A DNA stretch of 11,463 nucleotides from assembly GCA_047624005.1 (NCBI GenBank), contig JBLHPE010000082.1, positions 1 through 11,463 on the forward strand. Reading direction: 5' to 3'. Made by a program: the position numbers and the translations under genes. Below, piece by piece: positions 1-6,800 of the stretch. Position 1 is the stretch's first letter. Each line of letters starts with the position of its first letter. The notes beneath the pieces were generated by a model, which worked only from the letters and a program-made list of their open reading frames with translations, did not search any database and had not been told where the DNA came from. Source of the DNA: Ascidiaceihabitans sp047624005. GTDB lineage: Bacteria > Pseudomonadota > Alphaproteobacteria > Rhodobacterales > Rhodobacteraceae.

Positions 1-1
1 A

Positions 2-88
2 TACATCAACGGCTTCTACAATCCGCGACGACGCCATTCAGCACTGGGTTGGAAAAGTCCCGTCGCTTTCGAACGAAAGGTGGCTTAA
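2..88 (+). CDS. IS3-family transposase OrfB, C-terminal end only (partial)
   Basis: The open frame from the window edge encodes 28 residues, beginning YINGFYNPRRRHSALG and ending FERKVA before a TAA. The NPxRRHSALGxxSPxxFE block is the conserved tail of the IS3-family OrfB (rve/DDE integrase-type) transposase, just after the catalytic domain. The gene starts outside the window, so whether it is intact cannot be judged. The tail itself shows no frameshift. It marks the left edge of the window as insertion-sequence DNA. The family call is secure; the subgroup is not determined. Confidence 0.88.
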   Translation, partial: YINGFYNPRRRHSALGWKSPVAFERKVA

Positions 89-126
89 ACGAGCACTTGG
101 AGCGGCACGAAAGCGGGACAGGTCCA
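89..126 (+). mobile_element. Probable right end of the IS3-family element
   Basis: IS3-family elements usually end a few tens of bases past the orfB stop, with an inverted repeat whose outer bases read TG...CA. Read from outside inward on the minus strand, this stretch starts TGGACCTGTCCCGCTTTCG, which fits that style: outer TG and an internal GTCCCG. The element would therefore end near position 126. The matching left inverted repeat is outside the window, so the boundary is inferred, not demonstrated. Confidence 0.42.
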
Positions 127-195
127 GGTAATTGAGAACTACAACGCTAGTGGTTCATGGGCCAAGTGTTCAGGTGTAATCACAGCAATCGAGAA

Positions 196-259
196 CTCTA
201 AAAACGACCGTTTTTGAGGCTGTAAGTGATTAAGGAAATCAACGGCGAACTCACTTACA
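196..259. repeat. Two inverted repeats in the leader of the glycine-rich gene
   Basis: Within the 209-base gap between the IS end and the first gene there are two symmetric elements. One is CTC-T-AAAAACG / CGTTTTT-GAG at 196-218, almost loopless. The other is a perfect 9-base inverted repeat, TGTAAGTGA at 221-229 and TCACTTACA at 251-259, with a 21-base spacer. They lie 77-140 bases before the start codon. They could be operator or mRNA-structure elements of the downstream operon. I see no convincing -35/-10 pair here and no gene. Confidence 0.35.
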
Positions 260-335
260 CATCAAAAATAATGGACATGGGCAAGTTAATGTTGCAGCGT
301 CATCCCTATTTTCATTAGTAAGGACAGATATTGCT

Positions 336-1499
336 ATGCTACGAATTGGACCTTTTAATCTAACCGAACCGAACAATATTGATTACAATGAGCTATTGGA
401 AAAGTGTCTAAACGCGGGCGGCGCAAGGACTGGAAGTGTTGATGTAGCGGATGAAACGACAATTGACCGATCAGAGTTAACCCAACGTTTCAAAAATTTG
501 ACGATCAAGGGCGACGCCAAGATTGAATTCTCAGAACATCTTAAAGATAAAACTCTCAACATAATTGTTGATGAGAACTTGACCTTCGAGGAAGGTGCAA
601 CGCTGAGGACAAACATCCATTTGAAAATCCGCGCTTCAACAGCCATTGGATCGGTGGCCATTTCATCCTTCGGTCAAGAGGATGGCAAAGACGGTAAGGA
701 TCGAAATGGAACAGCCCCAGATGGGAAGCCTGGGGAGAATCCCGGAAAACCTGGACGGGATGGGACTGATGCGACTGGAACAGATGGTCGTACAGGGAAT
801 AAAGGCGACGATGGCTTACCTGGTGAGACAGGTAAGAACGGAGGCCCAGGACAACCTGGCGAACGAGGCAGATCAATACATCTCCTCGTTGATCGTTTCC
901 AATTTGGTTCATCCGTCACGCTCAATTCGGTAGGGAGCAATGGTGGAACTGGTGGCAAAGGGCAAGATGGTGGCAACGGTGGTGATGGGAAACCTGGAGG
1001 CCGTGGGGGGCATGGTGGTGACGGTGGTTGGCTGCACAGGGCTGGTAATGCAGGACGCGGTGGGACGGGGGGTGACGGTGCGGTCGGAGGCGCGGCTGGA
1101 CATGGAGGCCACAATGGTGAAGGCGGTGACGGTGGTGACGTTTCTGTTATTGTAACGGACCCTTCAGGTATTCCATGGATTGGCGTTGTAGCAAGCACAG
1201 CGGGTTCTGGGGGCAGGCCAGACCTCCGCAGTTTTGGTAAAGGTGGGCAGCATGGGGTTGGCGGTGAAGGTGGTCCGTCGGGTCGCTATGGCTTCAACAC
1301 CAAACCTGGTCGAAGCAATGGAAAGCCCAATGTCAAAGGATCAGACGGTTGGACTCCGCAAGGGCCAATAGAAAATGGAACTGTCCGACGCCCTGGGGTT
1401 GATGGAAATCGTGGAGTTCAAGATGGGCCGAGACCTGCCACACCTTCAGACTTGATTGAGTTCTTCGCGGACATCGTTGAAGGAGAGATCAATGTTTGA
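336..1499 (+). CDS. Glycine-rich collagen-like protein with predicted beta-solenoid core
   Basis: A 387-residue protein of unknown function. The ATG is preceded by AAGGA at 320-324. Residues 1-50 are a mixed polar segment with no signal peptide or membrane helix. Residues 54-112 look like successive rungs of about 20 residues with alternating hydrophobics (NLTIKG..., LNIIVDENLTF..., IHLKIRA...), as in a right-handed beta-helix. Then come three glycine blocks: 113-179 is collagen-like G-X-Y with K, D, P and E; 200-268 is dominated by GGX; 290-365 is mixed. They are separated by short beta-strand pairs at 180-200 and 270-290. A 21-residue strand motif recurs without gaps at residues 93, 180 and 270. 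The C-terminal 20 residues are acidic and helical-looking. The stop overlaps the next gene, so the two are co-translated. An adhesive, fibre or scaffold role is inference only; collagen-like or polyglycine-helix folds are the known parallels. Confidence 0.85.
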   Translation: MLRIGPFNLTEPNNIDYNELLEKCLNAGGARTGSVDVADETTIDRSELTQRFKNLTIKGDAKIEFSEHLKDKTLNIIVDENLTFEEGATLRTNIHLKIRASTAIGSVAISSFGQEDGKDGKDRNGTAPDGKPGENPGKPGRDGTDATGTDGRTGNKGDDGLPGETGKNGGPGQPGERGRSIHLLVDRFQFGSSVTLNSVGSNGGTGGKGQDGGNGGDGKPGGRGGHGGDGGWLHRAGNAGRGGTGGDGAVGGAAGHGGHNGEGGDGGDVSVIVTDPSGIPWIGVVASTAGSGGRPDLRSFGKGGQHGVGGEGGPSGRYGFNTKPGRSNGKPNVKGSDGWTPQGPIENGTVRRPGVDGNRGVQDGPRPATPSDLIEFFADIVEGEINV

Positions 1500-1953
1500 T
1501 GTCGCACTATTTGATTTCGGGGCAGCGCGGACAGTCAACTTCATAATATATGCTGCAAATATTGACCTTGGTGACAGATTCAATGTCGGTACTAGCGATA
1601 CAAACTTGGTCAGGTTGGATGGGGGTACAATCAGCACTTCGCAAATAAGCGATCTAAGTGTTGGCGTTGGACTTGATCATTCGAACTTCAAATTTGGGCT
1701 TGAGCTTCCTGACGAAGCCGAAAAAGCTGTGTTTATGGTCAGTTCACTTTCGCCTGGAACAGAAATTCGCCTATGTAAGTCGACCGACCCCAATGACTTG
1801 CGGGGGGAACCCTCGCAGAGTATTCTCACGATCCCCGCCGATTTTGCCGCGTACAGAATTGTTGCGATGACCATCCCATGTTCGGGTGCGAAATACATCC
1901 TCTTCGGTGAAGGTAATGTTGAGTCTTCAATACATTCGGTGTCGGTGTATTAA
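1492..1953 (+). CDS. Uncharacterised protein, translationally coupled to the glycine-rich gene
   Basis: A 153-residue protein that I do not recognise. The start chosen is the ATG at 1492, preceded by a good ribosome site (AAGGAGAG at 1480-1487). A longer in-frame start exists at 1456 but lies upstream of that site. The ATG overlaps the end of the previous gene by 8 bases, typical of translational coupling. The protein appears beta-rich, with alternating hydrophobic strands (FDVALFDFG, VNFIIYAAN, KAVFMVSSL, YRIVAMTIP, KYILFGEG) and a serine/aspartate-rich middle. It has two cysteines and no signal peptide or membrane segment. The context suggests a binding partner, cap or chaperone for the glycine-rich product. 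That is inference from operon structure alone. Confidence 0.8.
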   Translation: MFDVALFDFGAARTVNFIIYAANIDLGDRFNVGTSDTNLVRLDGGTISTSQISDLSVGVGLDHSNFKFGLELPDEAEKAVFMVSSLSPGTEIRLCKSTDPNDLRGEPSQSILTIPADFAAYRIVAMTIPCSGAKYILFGEGNVESSIHSVSVY

Positions 1954-1971
1954 GTCGAGCTTAATAGAAAC

Positions 1972-2022
1972 AGCTATGGCATGACCGCTCTCATTCTAAG
2001 ATGCCATGGCTGATTTTCTTCT
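1972..2022 (+). terminator. Intrinsic terminator of the glycine-rich operon
   Basis: AGCTATGGCAT at 1972-1982 pairs with ATGCCATGGCT at 2001-2011: 11 pairs including one G-U, with an 18-base loop. It is followed by the T-rich run GATTTTCTTCT. It begins 19 bases after the stop codon of the second gene, the expected place for the end of that transcript. The loop is long, so efficiency is uncertain. Confidence 0.6.
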
Positions 2023-2074
2023 ATTGTGCTTGAATATCTTAGCAAACTATTAACGTTCGCTTTCGGTAGTGACG

Positions 2075-2088
2075 CACTCCCGCAACCA
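2075..2088 (+). other. Possible tRNA 3'-end remnant (initiator tRNA-Met-like), candidate attachment site
   Basis: The sequence ACTCCCGCAACCA matches the last bases (acceptor strand, discriminator A and CCA) expected of bacterial initiator tRNA-Met, which commonly ends CCCCCGCAACCA. No D-arm, anticodon arm or T-loop precedes it, so this is at most a 3' fragment. A fragment of this kind directly before a strong GC-rich terminator and beside a broken recombinase is the usual picture of an island attachment site. The identity is tentative because the match is short. Confidence 0.35.
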
Positions 2089-2099
2089 ATAAAACCGAT

Positions 2100-2133
2100 A
2101 CCCCGCCCTTAACACGGCGGGGTTTGTCGTTTT
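2100..2133 (+). terminator. Strong GC-rich intrinsic terminator
   Basis: ACCCCGCC at 2100-2107 pairs with GGCGGGGT at 2116-2123 across an 8-base loop, followed by TTTGTCGTTTT. This is a classic rho-independent terminator on the plus strand. No protein gene ends immediately before it, because the preceding operon already has its own terminator. It therefore looks like the terminator of a structural RNA whose body is missing, consistent with the tRNA-like fragment just upstream. Confidence 0.8.
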
Positions 2134-2167
2134 AGAACCATACCAAACCTAATATAGCCGCTCGTTC

Positions 2168-2350
2168 TTAAAACGATTCAATGGTCTGATCGCTTGCTGT
2201 CTCTTTATCTGGATGAAGCCGAACCTCTGAAACAAAAGACCGCACCACATCAATCGCTTCAGGCCTCGTCGTCTCGTCGTTGAGGTCCACTGCAAGAGCT
2301 GCAATCTTTGACCCATAAGCCCCCAGTTGACAAATGCTGGGTAACGCCAT
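2168..2350 (-). pseudogene. Serine recombinase, C-terminal remnant
   Basis: The frame encodes SKIAALAVDLNDETTRPEAI followed by DVVRSFVSEVRLHPD. This is the distinctive C-terminal segment of large serine recombinases (YRxKVAxLxxALNDExTRxEAxExxRxLIxxVxLxP). The last part that normally follows (IELxGDLAxIL-like strands) is replaced by an unrelated tail ending at TAA. Upstream the frame is closed by a stop directly before the first Met. The resolvase catalytic domain, with its N-terminal serine, and the recombinase/zinc-ribbon regions are absent. An apparent two-residue insertion lies before the YxSK position. It cannot encode an active enzyme. It shows that a mobile element once occupied this spot. 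The family call rests on motif recognition and is fairly strong. Confidence 0.68.
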
Positions 2351-2522
2351 TCAATCTCGAAGGCATGCGATATCGATAGGGAATGGCTAAGTTTCCATGA
2401 AAGGGAAATAGCTAATTTTACCACCATACCTGCGGTGTGCTTCGATCAAGGTTAGGTTTGAAATGTCCAATCAATGTAGCCATCTAACTACTGGTTCAGG
2501 TTGGCCACCAAAGATGACGGCT

Positions 2523-3440
2523 TTACTGAATTTCTTTCACCGCTAGGTCGGCCATTTTGAAGATCGCTTCGCGAGAGTCAGCAACGGCAATAAAGCGGGC
2601 GTTGTGGCAAAATTTGGCGCCCTTTACGCCGCTGACCTCTTCCAATGCTGCGTCAGTTAGTCCAGCCCATTCAGCAGGCAAATCAGCGCGTTGATCAAAA
2701 GTCTCGCTTGATAATTTGATACCGTTTAAAGTCCAATCTTCGCCACGTGGATGGACCATGAACATGATATGGTCTGCTTCGGTTTGATCCAAAGCTGAAC
2801 GGTAGGGCATACCCATGGGCAACTCCAAAATAGGTGACTTTCCTGCCTTGGCTATTGCCGCAAATACTATGCTTTTGGCGCGCGATTTTGCCGCAAGGTT
2901 GCGAATTGCGGCTTCGACAAAGCTGTTAGCAATCGGCAAGGCTATGAAAAAGGCGTCATCATCTGCAGATTGCGACGTATCATCGAAAACAGGTTTCAGA
3001 CTTCCCAAAAGCGACGGCAGCGTTAGGATTGACAGTGGACCCGCCACTGAAGGTTCCATTGCTCCGTTGTCCAGCAAATCGATTGGTAAAACAAATTTTG
3101 TGTCAAATGTGGTGTGAATTCCTTCAATGTCTTCCGCAGGAACGTCCAACGTTACCAAATAATCACGACCATAATGTGCCCAGATGAGGCCAAAAGAGCT
3201 AAATGGCTGTTCATCTTTACGTAAGGGGCCTGGACGTTGATGGTGGTCAAAAATTTGCTGTTCTGCATCATAGCTACCGCCCACATCGTAAATGATCTTT
3301 TCTGCGGCAGGCGTTAGCCATTGACGATCGCGTGTACGTTTAAGCTCCGCATCGGGGAACAGTTGTCTAAGTACGACCGAGGAGAGCAGCTCGTCTGCAT
3401 GAAAGCCGCCAGAATGGGTAATAAGATGTGTGATAGTCAT
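2523..3440 (-). CDS. MYG1-family DHH-like phosphoesterase/nuclease
   Basis: A 305-residue protein of the MYG1 (UPF0160) family. The N-terminal THSGGFHADE (residues 8-17), YDVGG (51-55) and FDHHQ (64-68) supply the His/Asp metal ligands typical of this DHH-like hydrolase fold: H9, H14, D16, D52 and D65-H66-H67. The C-terminal part (GAKFCHNARFIAVADSREAI, then the final helix) matches the family's conserved end, and the length is normal. Eukaryotic MYG1 is reported as a 3'-5' RNA exonuclease; bacterial members remain without an established substrate. The ATG at 3440 follows GGAGC at a proper distance. It is transcribed alone, away from the oxoprolinase gene, so no functional link with its neighbours is evident. 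No signal peptide is visible, so it is presumably cytoplasmic. Confidence 0.93.
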   Translation of the reverse strand: MTITHLITHSGGFHADELLSSVVLRQLFPDAELKRTRDRQWLTPAAEKIIYDVGGSYDAEQQIFDHHQRPGPLRKDEQPFSSFGLIWAHYGRDYLVTLDVPAEDIEGIHTTFDTKFVLPIDLLDNGAMEPSVAGPLSILTLPSLLGSLKPVFDDTSQSADDDAFFIALPIANSFVEAAIRNLAAKSRAKSIVFAAIAKAGKSPILELPMGMPYRSALDQTEADHIMFMVHPRGEDWTLNGIKLSSETFDQRADLPAEWAGLTDAALEEVSGVKGAKFCHNARFIAVADSREAIFKMADLAVKEIQ

Positions 3441-3765
3441 AGTTAAAGCTCCAAGATGTCATGCCAATGAGTAAGGCGATCCGTGTGGCCGCTTTGGTTT
3501 GAACGGTTGTTTTTTCAGCGGATCGACACAAGATCAACAGCTTTGTGGGTACTAAGCCAAATTATTGATAAAAAAATAAATTACTTGAATCGTTGATTGT
3601 ATGAAAGTTAGTCGCTTGATCCAGAAATAGAAAGTGCAGGTTACTTGTTGCGAAAGTATTATCTCCGACAGGGTGCCGTTACCGAGACGATACTTCAACG
3701 CAAGATCTATAGGTACTATAAGCGTTAGAAGTTTTTGAATACCACGAACTTATGCGAAGCACTTC
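3441..3765. other. Intergenic region between MYG1 and oxoprolinase genes
   Basis: No credible gene is seen here. The part next to the MYG1 start carries its ribosome site and a long leader. The middle, about 3555-3605, is strongly AT-rich. A two-step imperfect inverted repeat lies at 3654-3695: AAGTAT/ATACTT, then TCTC/GAGA, then GGT/ACC. The rest shows nothing that I recognise. Confidence 0.6.
3561..3589 (-). promoter_or_regulatory. Weak candidate promoter for the MYG1 gene
   Basis: On the minus strand TTCAAG (3584-3589) is followed after 17 bases by AATAAT (3561-3566). The -10 matches sigma-70 consensus at 5 of 6 positions, the -35 at only 3 of 6. Transcription from here would give a leader of about 115 bases. 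The AT richness of the area makes chance matches likely, so the call is weak. Confidence 0.28.
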
Positions 3766-3799
3766 TTAGCATCTCCTCGACGTTGTGAGGAGATGCTAA
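3766..3799. terminator. Perfect 13-bp hairpin just downstream of the oxoprolinase gene
   Basis: TTAGCATCTCCTC (3766-3778) and GAGGAGATGCTAA (3787-3799) form a perfect 13-bp stem with an 8-base loop. It starts 10 bases after the oxoprolinase stop, so it should end or protect that minus-strand transcript. The U-rich flank (CTTATTTTATT) is on the plus-strand side. The minus transcript has A-rich sequence before the stem and no U-run after it. It may therefore be a 3'-end stabilising hairpin or a terminator facing the other way. Confidence 0.65.
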
Positions 3800-3808
3800 C
3801 TTATTTTA

Positions 3809-6800
3809 TTAGTTCCCGAACCCGCCACCCCCTGGCGATTTCAGGACAAAAACGTCCCCTATCTTCATTTGTGCAACGTCGTTACCTTCAAGCTTTTCGA
3901 TATTGCCGTTTTTGCGCAAAATCGAGTTGGAACCCTTTGAGCCAGACCTCCCACCAGCGGCTCCGTGAGGGGCAGTCTTGCGGTGCGATGACAGAACCGT
4001 AACGGTCATCGGCTCAAGAAAACGCAATGCACGGATGATGCCATTGCCACCAGTGAATGTGCCGATTCCACCAGAGTTTTGTCTGATCGAGAACTCTTCC
4101 AATCGAACAGGGAACCGAGTTTCAAGAACCTCGGGGTCCGTCATTCGCGTGTTCGTCATGTGGCTATGAACCGCGCTGGTGCCATGAAATCCATCACCTG
4201 CACCTGTGCCGCCACAAATTGTCTCATAGTTTTGAAACGTCTCATTTCCGTAGACAAAATTGTTCATGGTGCCTTGGCTGCCTGCGATCACACCTAAGGC
4301 ACCATAAAGCGTATCCGCAATTGCCTGGCTCACTTCAGTGTTGCCCGAAATAACCGCTGCAGGCGCTTCAGGATTGATCATTGTACCAACGGGAACAACC
4401 ATCTTAAGTGGTTTTAGACAGCCCTCATTCATAGGGATATTTGACCCGACCAATGTACGGAAAACGTAAAGTACAACGGCATGACAGATTGCCAATGGTG
4501 CATTGTAGTTAAACTCATCCTGCTCAGACGTACCCGTGAAATCAATCAATGCGTCGCGTTTGGTTTTATCAACTGAAATGGCCACCTTGATCTGCGCACC
4601 ACTGTCGAGCGGATATGTGAATTTGCAATCATGCAGTACATCTAGAACGCGGCGCACGCTTTCCTCGGCGTTGTCCTGTACATGGCTCATATATGCATGC
4701 ACAGCTTTTAAACCGAATTGGCGAGTAATCTTTTTCAGCTCATTGACACCGGTGGTATTGGCGGCAATTTGTGCAGCTAAGTCAGCCATGTTTTGATCCA
4801 CATTGCGGCATGGGTATTTGCCCGATGCTAGCAAATCACGCGCTGCCTTTTCTTGAAGATCACCTTGTTTGACCAACAGAAAATTGTCGATCAGCACGCC
4901 TTCTTCTTCGATGTGGCGACTGTCAGGGGGCGCAGACCCCGGTGTAGTCCCGCCAATATCAGCATGATGTCCTCGCGACGCGGCCGTGTAGATTATATTA
5001 CAACCCTCATCATCGAATACAGGTGTGATGACGGTGACATCCGGCAAATGCGTGCCCCCATTGTAGGGGTTGTTCATCATGAATACGTCGCCCGGAAACA
5101 TGCGGCCTGCGTTCTGTTTTAGAATGATCCGTACGCTGGTGGCCATGGACCCAAGGTGGACGGGAACATGTGGTGCATTTGCGACCAGATCCCCGTTGCT
5201 ATCAAAGATCGCACAGGAAAAGTCATATCGTTCTTTGATGTTGACCGAATATGCTGTGTTCGCAAGGGTTGCTCCCATCTGTTCTGCGATGGACATATAA
5301 AGATTGTTGAAGACCTCAAGCATGACAGGATCAACTGACGTTCCAATAGCCTCATTGCGTTCCAGTGGGATGACACGGCGCAAAATAAGATTGCCACCAC
5401 CGGAAGCTTCTGCCTGCCAACCCTGTTCGAGAATGTTAGTGCCGGTAGGTTCTGTTATAACTGCTGGTCCGGCGACCGTTTGGCCCAAGCTCAACGTAGC
5501 CCGATCGACAAGCGGGACTGCCATCCATTGTCCATTGCTAAACATTTGGGCCATCGTAGGTTCCGATTTCGTCGGCGCAGATTTGGGGATCGTAACGGCT
5601 TCACCTGTCGATCCAATCGCTTCGACGGTCAACAGATCAATAATAAGTGATGCGTACTTCGGTACAAATCCAAAGCGCAGACGGTGTGCTTCATCAAAGC
5701 CAGAGATCATTTCATTGGGCGATCCAAACGGAACTTCAAGCGTTTGATGTGCACCATCAGTCCGGATGTGTGCCGTCGCAATACTGTGGATATTCTCGAG
5801 GCTGATCTCCTGACCACTGACTTCCGCCTCCGCTTTTTCGAGAAGGGAGGCAACAACCTGCTTTGCTTTTACAATGTCATCAATTTTGCCTGCAAATTGG
5901 TATTCTTGAATGGCACGCACATCGGCCAAGCCCATGCCGAAGGCGGAAAGGACCCCTGCAAATGGATGGATAAAGATACTCTCCATCCCAAGGGCATCTG
6001 CAACCAGACAGGCATGTTGTCCACCGGCACCCCCAAAGCAGTTCATTGTGTATTTGGTGACGTCATAGCCGCGTTGAATACTGATTTTTTTGATCGCATT
6101 TGCCATGTTCTCGACTGCGATTCTTAGAAAACCTTCGGCGATTTCTTCGACGGACTTTGCACCACCGATTTCCTTTGCAAGGACGTCAAATTTCTGACGA
6201 ACCACGTCAGCGTCAAGCTGTTGATCTGCATTGGGACCAAAGACTGATGGGAACTGCGATGGCTGCAATTTTCCCAACAGGACGTTACAATCTGTGACAG
6301 TCAGGGGGCCGCCACGGCGATATGCAGCGGGCCCAGGATTTGCGCCTGCGCTTTCGGGTCCGACCTGCATACGACCAGCGCTGTATGACAGGATTGAACC
6401 GCCACCCGCTGCAACCGTATGAATTGACATCATTGGCGCGCGCATCCGGACGCCTGCAACCTCGGTTTCGAATGATCGTTCAAATTCGCCAGCGTAATGG
6501 CATACGTCGGTCGAGGTGCCACCCATATCAAAGCCGATTAGGCGATCAAAACCTTGTTCAGCAGCCGTGCGGACCATGCCGACCACACCACCTGCAGGGC
6601 CTGAAAGGATTGCATCTTTGCCTTGAAACAGACGAGCATCGGTCAGCCCACCGTTTGATTGCATAAACATTAGGCTGTCACAGCCACCATCTGCCGCATT
6701 CAGCGCCACAGCAACTTGTTCAACGTAGCGCCGTAAAATTGGGGAAAGATAGGCATCGACAACGGCAGTATCGCCTCGAGAAACCAGCTTGATCAATGGG

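Noticed and set aside
646..1155. Plus-strand frames of 95 and 71 codons inside the glycine-rich gene
   Set aside because: Out-of-frame shadows of repetitive GGN-rich DNA without ribosome sites.
674..1198. Minus-strand 174-codon proline-rich open frame
   Set aside because: It is the antisense of the glycine-rich gene. GGN codons read as CCN proline on the other strand, which explains both its length and its composition.
1456..1491. Longer N-terminus for the second gene of the operon
   Set aside because: The strong AAGGAGAG site at 1480-1487 lies inside this extension and points to the ATG at 1492.
2149..2427. Minus-strand 92-codon frame over the recombinase remnant
   Set aside because: It is a different reading frame from the one carrying the recombinase motif and resembles nothing.
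5304..6127. Two plus-strand frames of 147 codons inside the oxoprolinase gene
   Set aside because: Antisense shadows of a strongly conserved coding frame, with no ribosome sites or recognisable domains.
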